Shown one piece after another: positions 45,219-54,339 of a stretch of 64,000 nucleotides of DNA. The notes below the pieces were generated by a model. That model saw only the letters and a program-made list of their open reading frames with translations, did no database searches and was not told where the DNA came from. The stretch lies in the NCBI RefSeq assembly GCF_024585165.1, contig NZ_CP029008.1, forward strand, positions 5,227,501-5,291,500, read 5' to 3'. Position 1 is the first letter of the stretch. Every line of letters starts with the position of its first letter. This stretch comes from Bradyrhizobium sp. WBOS07. Its GTDB lineage: Bacteria; Pseudomonadota; Alphaproteobacteria; Rhizobiales; Xanthobacteraceae. A program made the translations under genes and the position numbers.

Positions 45219-45417
45219 GGCGGCTCCTCTTCGGAAGGTCTGACAGTCTAGGACGATGGGGACCGAACGAACAATTGTCCGGCGGCCTTTCCGCATCATC
45301 CGAGGTACGGACACCGCCGCCGATTGTTACGACGGGACGGACACGAGTCCGTGAAATGAGCCGCACGGGAGGGCCGGGCGAGCGCCCGCCTTGGCGGGAT
45401 CGGGAACTCCGCGCTAA

Positions 45418-45462
45418 AGCATGTTCCGGAAAAGTGCGCAGCGGTTCTCCCAAAAATCATGC
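45418..45462. repeat. Palindromic repeat, family D (copy 2, degenerate)
   Basis: AGCATGTTCCGGAAAAGTG ... GCGGTTCTCC ... AAATCATGC shows the same order of blocks as 37776-37825 with several changes. It lies 43 bp upstream of the TPR-caspase gene. Confidence 0.65.
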
Positions 45463-45505
45463 GTAAACGACAACCCAAAGCGCGAGCTGGAGCAGGCCTG
45501 ACAAC

Positions 45506-47188
45506 ATGTGGCGCGTCTTTTCCCTGACCCTCGTCATCCTGGCCGCCGGCGTGTCGAACGCGGCGGCCGATCCGCAAGCCGACGAGCTCGCCATCTGCCG
45601 TGACCGCCAGGCCGAGGCCCAGGCCCGCGCGAGCGCCTGCGACAATCTGCTGAAGGCCGACCGGCTCGGCGGCAAGGACAAGGCGATCGCGCTCTCCGTG
45701 CGCGGCAACACGCTGATCAACAAGCGCGATTACGACCGCGCGATCGAGACCCTGTCGATCGCGATCGATCTCGATCCCGACTACGTCGTTGCCCTCAACC
45801 TGCGCGGCCTCGCCTATGAGCGCAAGGGCCAGGACGACCTCGCTATGGCGGACTACAACCTCGCGCTCCAGAAGCGACCGGCCTATGGCGTGCCTTACAA
45901 CAACCGGGGCGTCATTCACGCCCGCCGCGGCGCGCTGCAAAGCGCGATCGACGATTTCACCCTGTCGATCAAGTACACGCCGAAATTCCTGCTGGCCTGG
46001 ACCAATCGCGCCCGCGCGCGCACGCTGCTGAAGGATTTCGACGGCGCGCTCGCCGATTTCGCGGAGGCCGAGAAGATCGACCCGTCCGCGCCGCAGATCG
46101 CAAGCAACCGCTGCATCACCTATGGCATGATGGGCAGGTTCAACCAGGCCTTCGCCGACTGCAATGGCCTGATCGAGCGGCAGCCGAAAAACGTGTACGC
46201 GATCAACAACCGCGCCGATGTCAGCATGATGAAGGGCGATCTCGATGCCGCGCTGAAGGATTACAACATGGCAATCCAGATCAACCCCAACAATATCCGC
46301 GCGCATTCCGGCCGCGGCCAGATCTACGAGCGGAAGAAGGATCTCGCGCAGGCGCGCGCTGATTACCGCGCCGCCGCCTATTCGCTGACGAAGTTCGACG
46401 AGCCCGACGTCGCCCGCGCCCGCGCCATCGCGCAGGAGCGGCTCGCCGCGCTGACGCTGCAGGCGCCGGCCGCGGCGACCGGCCGCCGCGTGGCGCTGGT
46501 GATCGGCAACGGTGCCTACAAGAACGTCCATGCCTTGCCCAATCCGCCGCGCGATTCCAAGCTGATCGCAAGCGTGCTGCGCGAGGTCGGCTTCCAGACC
46601 GTGATCTCGGTCAGCGACCTCACCCGCGACAAGTTCTTCGAGGCGTTGCAGGCCTTCGCCAACGAGGCGGAGAAGGCCGACTGGGCCGTGGTCTATTACG
46701 CCGGCCACGGCTTCGAGATCGGCGGGGTGAACTATCTCGTTCCCGTCGACGCCAAGCTGGCCGCCGACAAGGACGCCGAGACGCAGGCGGTCGCCCTCGA
46801 GCAGGTGATCGCGGCGGTCGGTGCCGCGCGGAAAATGCGTCTCGTGGTGCTCGATGCCTGCCGCGACAATCCGTTCGCGCCGGCCATGCAGCGCACATTG
46901 TCGCTGAAGCTGGTCGACAAGGGCTTTTCCAATATCGAGCCCGGTGCCGGCTTCATGGTGGTTTACGCCGCCAAGCACGGCGAGACCGCGCTGGATGGCG
47001 ACGGCAGCGCCAACAGCCCGTTTGCGACCGCGCTGGCCCGCGAGATCAAGCAGCCTCGCGTCGAGATCAGGAAACTGTTTGACATTATCCGCGACGATGT
47101 CTGGGCCGCGACCAAGCACGGGCAGCAGCCGTTCACCTACGGCTCGCCGCCAGGACGGGAGGATTTTTACTTCGTCGCGGGCAAGTGA
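45506..47188 (+). CDS. Secreted TPR-caspase (metacaspase-like, peptidase C14) protein
   Basis: 560 residues: signal peptide (cut near SNAAA), a run of TPR repeats at about 45-315 (YDRAIETLSIAIDLDPDYVV and AALKDYNMAIQINPNN are typical units), then a caspase p20-like domain at about 328-550 starting RVALVIGNGAYKNV. The catalytic dyad is His401 (YYAGHGFEIGG) and Cys452 (LDACRDNPF), both intact. It is predicted to be periplasmic or surface-linked. Similar proteins are numerous in Bradyrhizobium; targets are unknown. Confidence 0.88.
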   Translation: MWRVFSLTLVILAAGVSNAAADPQADELAICRDRQAEAQARASACDNLLKADRLGGKDKAIALSVRGNTLINKRDYDRAIETLSIAIDLDPDYVVALNLRGLAYERKGQDDLAMADYNLALQKRPAYGVPYNNRGVIHARRGALQSAIDDFTLSIKYTPKFLLAWTNRARARTLLKDFDGALADFAEAEKIDPSAPQIASNRCITYGMMGRFNQAFADCNGLIERQPKNVYAINNRADVSMMKGDLDAALKDYNMAIQINPNNIRAHSGRGQIYERKKDLAQARADYRAAAYSLTKFDEPDVARARAIAQERLAALTLQAPAAATGRRVALVIGNGAYKNVHALPNPPRDSKLIASVLREVGFQTVISVSDLTRDKFFEALQAFANEAEKADWAVVYYAGHGFEIGGVNYLVPVDAKLAADKDAETQAVALEQVIAAVGAARKMRLVVLDACRDNPFAPAMQRTLSLKLVDKGFSNIEPGAGFMVVYAAKHGETALDGDGSANSPFATALAREIKQPRVEIRKLFDIIRDDVWAATKHGQQPFTYGSPPGREDFYFVAGK

Positions 47189-47211
47189 GAGCCGGCGTCG
47201 CGGCGCCGCTT

Positions 47212-48588
47212 TCACATCAGCGAATTGAACCAGTCGAATGCGGTCGATTGCCCGTTCAGGACGGTGCCGTCGCCATAGAGACTTGCCAGAAACGTGACGC
47301 GATGGCTTGCGCCGGCCACCGGTACGCCGGCCGCGAAACGCCCACCCGCGGCAATCGCGGGCTTGACCAGTCGCGGATGCAGCGCCTCGTCGGCCAATCC
47401 GTAATAAAACCGGATCGGGGAATCGTAGTCCCAGAAAGTCGCGCCGTTGCGACCGAGCTGGCGCAGCAACCTGCTGTTGGTGTCATGGGTGAAGCGGTCG
47501 AAAAACCCCTCCACCAGGAAATCTGCAGCCGGCGGCACGGCCTTGGCCGTGTCGCCTGCAAGGCTGTAGTCGGCCCAGTATTTCTCCGCGAACGCCTGGT
47601 GTTGCGGCTTGATGGCGGTCTTGAACAGATCGCTCAGCCCATAATACTGGCGATAGCTTCCGAGCAGCACCACCAGGCAGGGCGTGATCCAGGCCGGCGG
47701 CATCGGGTAGGACGTCTCTGCGGACGGAATATAGGACGTCGGGTTGACCCAGTAGTGGAAGCTCTCGGCGAGATTGTTGAACGGGCTCTGGGTCGCACTT
47801 GCCGTCACCTTCATGCCGCGGCGTTGCATCTCCTGCTTGAGCCATTGCGTGTTCAGCGCGCCTTGCGACCAGCCGTTCAGAAACAGCGCGGATTGGCGGA
47901 GGCCGAGCCTCTTCAACTCGATGAGGCCGGCATCGAGCACGTCGAGGCAGCATTGCACCGTGGCGCCTTTCACCGCATAGGCCTCGCCGCGGCCGTTGCG
48001 AAGAGGGCCTTTGCCGATGTAGTCGGCGGCGATGACGGCATAGCCGTTACCGGCGAAGCGCTGGATGTTGAACAGCGTCTCCAGCGAATCGACGTTGTCG
48101 CGAAGCTGGTAGCCTTCGTCGGCAAGTCGCAGCAGGTTCGAAGGAACCTGATCGAACGACAGGATCGTGCCATGTTGCCAGGACAACACGGGCAATGCCC
48201 CGTGCACGCCGGCAGGGACCGCAACGAGCGCAGACACCTTCACGCGCTCTCCCGTCTCGGGCACGCGCGTCACGGTGGTGATGCGCCGCAGCTCGACGTC
48301 GTAGCGCGCTTCGTGCTTCCCGGAGAAATCCTTGGGCAGGACGTCGTGCTCGTTGAACACGGCATAGAATTGCGCCGCCAGCGCGTTGAGGCGTTGCTTC
48401 GAGACTCGCACCGGCCTGTCCTGTCGCGCAGGCACGTCACGCAGCGGAGCGGAATGCGCAAGTCCCGGCGCGGCGATCGATGCGGCGAGCGTGCCGGCCG
48501 CAATGCCCGCCGACTTCAGAAACCCGCGACGACTCGCGCTAGAGGTATCATCACGCGTATCGAGGTAATCGGGTCTGCGTTCAGCCAT
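47212..48588 (-). CDS. Tat-exported alpha/beta hydrolase (secretory-lipase-like)
   Basis: 458 residues. A twin-arginine signal, SRRGFLKSAGIAAGTLAAS, is followed by an alpha/beta hydrolase core with the nucleophile elbow NGWSQGA, the oxyanion region SWQHGT, an aspartate in YGLADEALHP, and a late histidine in AGASHRVTF. The order Ser-Asp-His fits the fold. ADYIGKGPLRNGRGEAY recalls secretory-lipase (LIP) family members. Probably a periplasmic esterase; the substrate is unknown. It is convergent with the caspase gene. Confidence 0.82.
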   Translation of the reverse strand: MAERRPDYLDTRDDTSSASRRGFLKSAGIAAGTLAASIAAPGLAHSAPLRDVPARQDRPVRVSKQRLNALAAQFYAVFNEHDVLPKDFSGKHEARYDVELRRITTVTRVPETGERVKVSALVAVPAGVHGALPVLSWQHGTILSFDQVPSNLLRLADEGYQLRDNVDSLETLFNIQRFAGNGYAVIAADYIGKGPLRNGRGEAYAVKGATVQCCLDVLDAGLIELKRLGLRQSALFLNGWSQGALNTQWLKQEMQRRGMKVTASATQSPFNNLAESFHYWVNPTSYIPSAETSYPMPPAWITPCLVVLLGSYRQYYGLSDLFKTAIKPQHQAFAEKYWADYSLAGDTAKAVPPAADFLVEGFFDRFTHDTNSRLLRQLGRNGATFWDYDSPIRFYYGLADEALHPRLVKPAIAAGGRFAAGVPVAGASHRVTFLASLYGDGTVLNGQSTAFDWFNSLM

Positions 48589-48690
48589 GCGAGTCCTCCT
48601 GCCGACGGCAGTCATACATCGCAATGCCTAGCGCTTGGTGAATGCGCCGGAGCGGTCCGGACAACGGCATCACATCATGGCGCTCGGTGC

Positions 48691-48779
48691 CGTAGGGTGA
48701 GAAAGCGAAGCGTGCCCACGAACTCTTGTTGCGGAGAGAGACGGTGGGCACGGCGCTTTGCGCCTTGGCCCACCCTACG
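48691..48779. repeat. Intergenic palindromic repeat, family C (copy 2)
   Basis: CGTAGGGTGAGAAAGCGAAG at the left and GCCTTGGCCCACCCTACG at the right, with CGTGCCCAC / GTGGGCACG inside. Same family as 30567-30662. It lies immediately before the end of the helicase gene. Confidence 0.85.
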
Positions 48780-48785
48780 GCAGCC

Positions 48786-49901
48786 TTACACCACGATACT
48801 CAATCTTTTCGCCGCCCGCGTGATTCCGGTGTACAGCCACCTGGCGCGGCTCTCCTGAAAAGCAAAGCTCTCGTCGAACAGCACGACGTCGTCCCATTGC
48901 GAGCCCTGCGACTTGTGCACGGTGAGCACATAGCCGTAGTCGAACTCGTCATAGGGCTTGCGCTGCTCCCAGGCGATCTGCTCGACGCCGCCCTCGAAGC
49001 AATCGGCGCGCACCGAGACCTTCGTCACCTTGTGGCCGAAATCCTCGTCCGGCGACAACCGCATGCTGAGAATGCGGGACTTCGAGCGCGAGGTGTTGCG
49101 CGACTTCACCCGCCACAGGCCGCCGTTGAACAGGCCCTTCTTGCGGTTGTTGCGCAAGCATACCAGCTTGTCGCCGGCGACTGGAAAGACGTCCTCGATG
49201 TTCTGGCGCTGACGCACTCGCATGTTGTACGCGCGGCGGGTGTTGTTGCGGCCGACCAGCACCTGATCGGCGCCCATGACCCTGTCGGGGTCCAGCTCCT
49301 TGCGCGAGACCACCTCGCTCTCGCCATAGCGGCCGATGTCGAGCTCGCGGCCTTCGCGGACGTCCATCGACATCCGCACGATCGGATCGTCCTGGGCCTG
49401 GCGGTGCACCTCGGTCAGCATCGCGTCCGGCTCTGAATTGGTGAAAAAGCCGCCGCCCTGGATCGGCGGCAGCTGCGCGGGATCGCCCAGCACCAGCAGC
49501 GGGCAATCGAACGACATCAGGTCGCGCCCCAATTCTGCGTCGACCATCGAGCATTCGTCGATCACGATCAGCTTCGCCTTCGAGGCGGGCGCGTCGTCCC
49601 ACAATTCGAAGCTCGGCTGCTCTTCGCCAGATTCGCGGGCGCGGTAGATCAGCGAGTGGATGGTGGAGGCGTCGTCGCAACCCTTGTTGCGCATGACGAG
49701 GGCGGCCTTGCCGGTGAACGCGGCGAATTTCACATCGCCGTCGACGCCGTCGGCGATGTGCCGGGCCAGCGTCGTCTTGCCGGTCCCAGCGAAGCCGAAC
49801 AGGCGGAATACCTGCGGGGTGCCGCTACGGCCGGGTTTTGCTTTGAGCCAGTCGCCGACGGCTTTGAGCGCGGCATCCTGATGCGGGGTGAAAGTTGGCA
49901 T
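48786..49901 (-). CDS. RecD-like superfamily 1 helicase / AAA ATPase
   Basis: 371-residue stand-alone helicase core. Walker A is GFAGTGKTT (residues 36-44), Walker B LIVIDECSMVD, motif III GDPAQLPPI, motif V TVHKSQGSQWDDVV, and motif VI YTGITRAAKRL. These match the RecD/TraA (AAA_30 plus UvrD_C_2) type, 5'-3' helicases. The accessory domains of full RecD2 are absent. The ATG at 49901 gives the typical FTPHQDAALKAV start; the longer frame is not conserved. A role in DNA repair or replication is inferred. Confidence 0.88.
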   Translation of the reverse strand: MPTFTPHQDAALKAVGDWLKAKPGRSGTPQVFRLFGFAGTGKTTLARHIADGVDGDVKFAAFTGKAALVMRNKGCDDASTIHSLIYRARESGEEQPSFELWDDAPASKAKLIVIDECSMVDAELGRDLMSFDCPLLVLGDPAQLPPIQGGGFFTNSEPDAMLTEVHRQAQDDPIVRMSMDVREGRELDIGRYGESEVVSRKELDPDRVMGADQVLVGRNNTRRAYNMRVRQRQNIEDVFPVAGDKLVCLRNNRKKGLFNGGLWRVKSRNTSRSKSRILSMRLSPDEDFGHKVTKVSVRADCFEGGVEQIAWEQRKPYDEFDYGYVLTVHKSQGSQWDDVVLFDESFAFQESRARWLYTGITRAAKRLSIVV

Positions 49902-50292
49902 TGCTGTCTTGAGAAAGGGCGACGCGCGGCGATTCGCCGCTCTCCAACGTAACCATTCGACCCGCCCTTTCAAGCCGGATGCGGCAACCAGATCGAGGCC
50001 GGCAACGACTTCTGGTCGTGCCCTTGCGCGCGCGTCAGCCGGCCTCGTCGGCTCAACCATGAAGGCGGGGTAAACGCCTTGACCGATCGCCGCAATTTCA
50101 CGCCGCGATGGACGCGCGGGTTAATCGGTCGTTGCGCGTCATGAGGCAGCGGCCTTGATCTAGCGCAATGCGATCTGGACCGCCGGAACCTATGGTCCGC
50201 AGCGGTGACAACGGCGTCGACCGAGGTGTGCCCGATGGGGCGCATTCTCCTGGACAATTCCTGAACACGGGTCTGCCCGTAGGGATTCGGAC
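49902..50292. other. 391-bp divergent intergenic region upstream of the nap operon
   Basis: It contains the FNR/FixK-type box at 50155-50168 and no credible gene. The helicase promoter must lie at its left end. No repeat family of the kinds seen elsewhere in the window is present. Confidence 0.5.
50155..50168 (+). promoter_or_regulatory. FNR/FixK2-type box upstream of the nap operon
   Basis: TTGATCTAGCGCAA combines an FNR-like left half (TTGATC) with a FixK-like right half (GCGCAA) at the correct spacing. It is 125 bp upstream of the first nap gene, compatible with an activator site and a leader of about 80 bases. Induction of nap under low oxygen is inferred. Confidence 0.7.
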
Positions 50293-50652
50293 ATGCCGAG
50301 ACCAATGTCACGACGCTCACTATTCTCTGCCGTTCTGCCTTTCGCATCCGGCCGCGACGCGCATGCGCCGCGCCTGGACGAGACGCGTCCCGAACAGGTG
50401 GCGACCGTCTCCAGCGTGAACGCCTGCGTCGAACGGCATGGCGTGGTCTGTCGCCGTTGCGTCGAGGCTTGTGAGCATTCCGCCATCCGCATCCTCGGGC
50501 GCGAGAAGCTGGGCGCCGTGATCGATGCTGCGGCCTGCACCGGCTGCGGCGATTGCGTCCCGGTCTGCCCGGTCGAAGCCATCGCACTCGCGCCGCGGGA
50601 TCGCATCTCGCTCGTATCCGAACTTGCAAACCTGGTCGTGCACAATGGCTGA
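50293..50652 (+). CDS. napF: NapF-like ferredoxin (two 4Fe-4S clusters)
   Basis: 119 residues beginning RRSLFSAVLPFASG, like NapF. Two cysteine sets are visible: Cys45, 53, 56, 60 and Cys82, 85, 88, 92 (CTGCGDCVPVCP). Classical NapF is about 160 residues with more clusters, so this is a short form. NapF acts in the cytoplasm in maturation or electron supply of NapA. It is first in the nap operon and overlaps napD by eight bases. The name is given by position and N-terminal similarity. Confidence 0.8.
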   Translation: MPRPMSRRSLFSAVLPFASGRDAHAPRLDETRPEQVATVSSVNACVERHGVVCRRCVEACEHSAIRILGREKLGAVIDAAACTGCGDCVPVCPVEAIALAPRDRISLVSELANLVVHNG

Positions 50653-50980
50653 AGCCACCAACATCTGCGGCGTTGCCGTCTATCTGGCACCGGATGCGGA
50701 GCGCGACCTGACCGACCGGATCTTGGCTCTGCCCGGCGTCGAGCTGGAAGCCGCCTCCGGCGACAACAGGCTCGCGCTGACCGTCATCGATACGCCGGCC
50801 TCGCTGGCGATCGACCAGATCGCCGCCATGCATCGCCTGCCCGGCGTGGTCAGCGCCTCGCTGATCTTTCACGCATTCGACACGCCTGACGACGAGAGCG
50901 CCGTCGGGACCGAAGCAGCTTCGTGCTGCGGCGGCGCCTGCCAGAATTCCGGCGCGCATGTGCGCGCTTCCGCAATTTGA
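50645..50980 (+). CDS. napD: NapD, Tat-signal chaperone for NapA, with Cys-rich tail
   Basis: Ferredoxin-like chaperone that binds the NapA signal peptide and holds it until the cofactor is in place. Core motifs: [30 protein letters not shown], and [15 protein letters not shown]. At 111 residues it is longer than usual (about 85-95), because of a tail after residue 85 containing SCCGGAC, a possible metal- or disulfide-forming cluster. It overlaps napF and is followed by napA after 26 bases. Confidence 0.9.
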   Translation: MAEATNICGVAVYLAPDAERDLTDRILALPGVELEAASGDNRLALTVIDTPASLAIDQIAAMHRLPGVVSASLIFHAFDTPDDESAVGTEAASCCGGACQNSGAHVRASAI

Positions 50981-51006
50981 GATTCGTTGAGCCGGAGAGA
51001 CCGACG

Positions 51007-53556
51007 ATGGTTACGAAATTGACGAACGGGAACGAAGCCAGTGCGACGCGCCGCGATGCGCTGAAGGCGGCGGCAGCGGTTGCTGCGGCCTCGACCATCG
51101 GCGTGACGCTGCCGCAAACGGCGAGCGCGCAGCCTGGCAAGACCGACGGCATCCGCTGGGACAAGGGCGTGTGCCGCTTCTGCGGCACCGGCTGCGGTGT
51201 GATCGTCGGCACCAAGAACGGCAAGGTCGTGGCGACTCAGGGCGATCCCGATGCGCCGGTCAATCGCGGCCTCAACTGCATCAAGGGCTACTTTCTGTCC
51301 AAGATCATGTACGGCGAGGACCGGCTGACCCAGCCGATGCTGCGCATGAAAAACGGCAAGTTCGACAAGAACGGCGAGTTCGCGCCGATCTCCTGGGACG
51401 ATGCCTTCAAGCTCATGGCCGAGAAATGGAAGGCGGCGCTGAAGGCGGGTGGTCCGTCGACCGTCGGCATGTTCGGGTCGGGCCAATGGACCATCTGGGA
51501 AGGCTACGCCGCCGCCAAGCTCTACAAGGCCGGCTTCCGCACCAACAATCTCGATCCGAACGCGCGTCACTGCATGGCATCGGCGGTCGCGGGCTTCATG
51601 CGCACCTTCGGCATCGACGAGCCGATGGGCTGCTACGACGATATCGAGCAGACCGACGCCTTCGTGCTCTGGGGCTCGAACATGGCGGAGATGCACCCGA
51701 TCCTGTGGTCGCGCATCACCGATCGCCGGCTGACGCATGAGGGTTGCGAGGTGCACGTGCTTTCGACCTTCGAGCACCGCTCGTTCGAGCTCGCCGACAA
51801 TCCGCTGGTGTTCACGCCGCAGAGCGACATGGCGATCCTGAACTACATCCAGAACTACATCGTCAATTCCGGGGCGATGAACAAGGATTTCGTCGAGAAG
51901 CACGTCGAGTTCGCATCGACCGTGACCGACATCGGCTACGGCCTGCGCCCGACCCACGCGCTCGAGGTGAAGGCGGTCAACGCCTCGCACAAGGCCGGCA
52001 AGGACGGCGCGCTCGATCCGGCCGGCTTCAAGGACAAGATCGGCTTCGAGGAATACAAGAAGCTGCTCGAGCCCTACACGCTCGACTATGCCCACAAGGC
52101 CTCGGGCGTGCCGAAGGAGAATCTCGAGCGTCTCGCCAAGCTCTATGCCGATCCCAAGAAGAAGATCATCTCCTACTGGACGATGGGCTTCAACCAGCAC
52201 GCGCGCGGCACGTGGGTCAACAACATGATCTACAACGTGCACCTCTTGACGGGCAAGATCTCCGAGCCGGGCAACGGCCCGTTCTCGCTGACCGGCCAGC
52301 CCTCGGCCTGCGGCACCGCCCGCGAGGTCGGCACATTCTCGCACCGCCTGCCGGCCGACATGGTCGTCACCAATCCGAAGCATCGCGAAGCGACCGAGAA
52401 GCTGTGGCAGGTGCCGGAAGGCACCATCCCCGCCAACATCGGCTACCACGCCGTGCTGCAGAACCGGATGCTGAAGGACGGCAAGCTGAACGCCTATTGG
52501 GTCCAGTGCAACAACAACATGCAGACGGCCCCGAACATGAACGAGGAGGGCTATCCCGGTTATCGCAATCCGGCCGCCTTCGTCGTCGTCTCCGATCCCT
52601 ATCCGACCGTGACCACCTTGGCCGCGGACCTCATCCTGCCGACGGCGATGTGGATGGAGAAGGAAGGCGCCTATGGCAATGCCGAGCGGCGTACGCAGTT
52701 CTGGCGTCAGCAGGTGAAGGCGCCGGGCGAGGCGCGTTCCGATCTCTGGCAGATGATGGAGTTCTCGAAATACTTCAAGATCGAGGAGGTCTGGCCGGAA
52801 GACCTGATTGCCAAGAAGCCGGAGGTTCGCGGCAAGACCCTGTTCGACGTGCTCTACGGCAACGGCGAGGTCAACAAGTTCCCGATCACCGAATGTCAGA
52901 AGGGCTTTGAGAATTCCGAGAGCGCGGCGTTCGGCTTCTATGTGCAGAAGGGTCTGTTCGAGGAGTATGCCAAGTTCGGTCGCGGCCATGGCCACGATCT
53001 GGCGGACTTCGAGCAGTATCACCAGGCGCGCGGCCTGCGCTGGCCGGTCGTCAACAACAAGGAGACGCTCTGGCGCTTCCGCGAGGGCTACGATCCCTAC
53101 GTCAAGCCGGGCGAAGGCGTGTCGTTCTACGGCAAGCCGGACAAGAAGGCGCGCATCATCTTCTGTCCGTTCGAGCCGGCGGCCGAAACGCCAGACAAGG
53201 AGTTCGATCTGTGGCTGTGCACAGGCCGCGTGCTGGAGCACTGGCATTCCGGCTCGATGACGCGCCGCGTGCCGGAGCTGCACCGCGCGGTGCCGGCCGC
53301 GACATTGTTCATGCATCCCGATGACGCCGCCGAGCGCAAGCTGCTGCGCGGACAGCCGGTGAAGATCCAGACGCGCCGCGGCGAGGTGGTGACGCGGGTC
53401 GAGACCAAGGGCCGCAACAAGCCGCCGCGCGGCCTCGTCTACTTCCCGTTCTTCGACGAAAGCCAGCTCGCCAACCAGCTCACGCTCGATGCGACCTGTC
53501 CGATCTCGAAGGAGACCGACTTCAAAAAGTGCGCCTGCCGCGTGACGTCGGCCTAA
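51007..53556 (+). CDS. napA: Periplasmic nitrate reductase catalytic subunit
   Basis: Reduces nitrate to nitrite in the periplasm with a bis-MGD molybdenum centre. 849 residues, typical for NapA. Tat signal [16 protein letters not shown] with Arg15-Arg16. The 4Fe-4S cluster is held by Cys56, Cys59, Cys63 and Cys91 ([18 protein letters not shown]). Cys189 in [10 protein letters not shown] is the expected molybdenum ligand, separating it from formate dehydrogenases with selenocysteine. The C-terminal MGD-binding region includes [15 protein letters not shown]. It receives electrons from NapB and the membrane proteins NapC and NapGH. The start at 51007 is within a Met-rich frame; alternatives upstream lack a signal context. 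Confidence 0.97.
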   Translation: MVTKLTNGNEASATRRDALKAAAAVAAASTIGVTLPQTASAQPGKTDGIRWDKGVCRFCGTGCGVIVGTKNGKVVATQGDPDAPVNRGLNCIKGYFLSKIMYGEDRLTQPMLRMKNGKFDKNGEFAPISWDDAFKLMAEKWKAALKAGGPSTVGMFGSGQWTIWEGYAAAKLYKAGFRTNNLDPNARHCMASAVAGFMRTFGIDEPMGCYDDIEQTDAFVLWGSNMAEMHPILWSRITDRRLTHEGCEVHVLSTFEHRSFELADNPLVFTPQSDMAILNYIQNYIVNSGAMNKDFVEKHVEFASTVTDIGYGLRPTHALEVKAVNASHKAGKDGALDPAGFKDKIGFEEYKKLLEPYTLDYAHKASGVPKENLERLAKLYADPKKKIISYWTMGFNQHARGTWVNNMIYNVHLLTGKISEPGNGPFSLTGQPSACGTAREVGTFSHRLPADMVVTNPKHREATEKLWQVPEGTIPANIGYHAVLQNRMLKDGKLNAYWVQCNNNMQTAPNMNEEGYPGYRNPAAFVVVSDPYPTVTTLAADLILPTAMWMEKEGAYGNAERRTQFWRQQVKAPGEARSDLWQMMEFSKYFKIEEVWPEDLIAKKPEVRGKTLFDVLYGNGEVNKFPITECQKGFENSESAAFGFYVQKGLFEEYAKFGRGHGHDLADFEQYHQARGLRWPVVNNKETLWRFREGYDPYVKPGEGVSFYGKPDKKARIIFCPFEPAAETPDKEFDLWLCTGRVLEHWHSGSMTRRVPELHRAVPAATLFMHPDDAAERKLLRGQPVKIQTRRGEVVTRVETKGRNKPPRGLVYFPFFDESQLANQLTLDATCPISKETDFKKCACRVTSA

Positions 53557-53574
53557 ACCCTCGATGGACGAGCC

Positions 53575-54339
53575 ATGTCGGATTCCAGCTCAGGCATTCC
53601 GCGCGATCCGCGCCGCCGCAAGGCGCTGCAGGATATGACGCGTTTCGGCGGCGGCGCAGCCGTCGCCGCGACGATGCTGACGGCGTTCGGGGTGTCCTCG
53701 CGGGCCAAGCCCGCACAGGCGCTGCGGCCTCCGGGAGCGTTGCCCGAGAAGGATTTCCTGGCGGCCTGCGTCCGTTGCGGCCTATGCGTCCGCGACTGCC
53801 CCTACGACACCCTCAAGCTTGCGGACTGGGCCGACGGCCCCGCCTTGGGCACGCCGTTCTTCCAGGCGCGCAATATTCCTTGCGAAATGTGCGACACCAT
53901 CCCCTGCGTCAAGGCCTGCCCGACCGGCGCCCTCCAACATGCGCTGACGGACATCGCCAAGGCCAAGATGGGCGTCGCGGTGATCACCAGCCGCGAGACC
54001 TGCCTCAATCTGCAGGGGCTGCGTTGCGACGTCTGCTATCGGGTCTGTCCGGTCATCGACAAGGCGATCACGCTCGAAGTCTCGCACAATGCGCGCACGA
54101 CCAAGCATGCGATCTTCGAGCCCGTCGTCCACGCCGAGCACTGCACCGGTTGCGGCAAGTGCGAGAAGTCCTGCGTGCTGACGGAGTCCGCGATCAAGGT
54201 GCTGCCGATCGAGGTCGCAGCGCTGAAGCAGGACGAGCATTACAAGCGCGGCTGGGAAGAGAAGACCAGGGCCGGCGGAGCCCTGGTCGATGCGCCGCTC
54301 AAGCTGCCGGTGCGCAGACCCGAGGGAGGCGCGCCATGA
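53575..54339 (+). CDS. napG: NapG, Tat-exported ferredoxin of quinol oxidation
   Basis: 254 residues with a twin-arginine-type start (RRRKALQDMTRFGGGAAVAA) and four 4Fe-4S clusters: CVRCGLCVRDCP, CEMCDTIPCVKACP, CLNLQGLRCDVCYRVCP and CTGCGKCEKSC. In NapG this periplasmic ferredoxin passes electrons from NapH toward NapC/NapB. MauM/NapG family. It ends in an ATGA overlap with napH. Confidence 0.93.
   Translation: MSDSSSGIPRDPRRRKALQDMTRFGGGAAVAATMLTAFGVSSRAKPAQALRPPGALPEKDFLAACVRCGLCVRDCPYDTLKLADWADGPALGTPFFQARNIPCEMCDTIPCVKACPTGALQHALTDIAKAKMGVAVITSRETCLNLQGLRCDVCYRVCPVIDKAITLEVSHNARTTKHAIFEPVVHAEHCTGCGKCEKSCVLTESAIKVLPIEVAALKQDEHYKRGWEEKTRAGGALVDAPLKLPVRRPEGGAP

Noticed and set aside
45296..47215. 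639-codon minus-strand open frame opposite the TPR-caspase gene
   Set aside because: Composition (Arg, Asp, Val, His) is typical of antisense translation in this genome, and the plus-strand gene has clear TPR and caspase motifs.
50869..53316. 815-codon minus-strand open frame opposite napA
   Set aside because: A shadow of the GC-rich codon pattern. napA has all cofactor residues and full length, while the antisense product has no recognisable domain or start signal.
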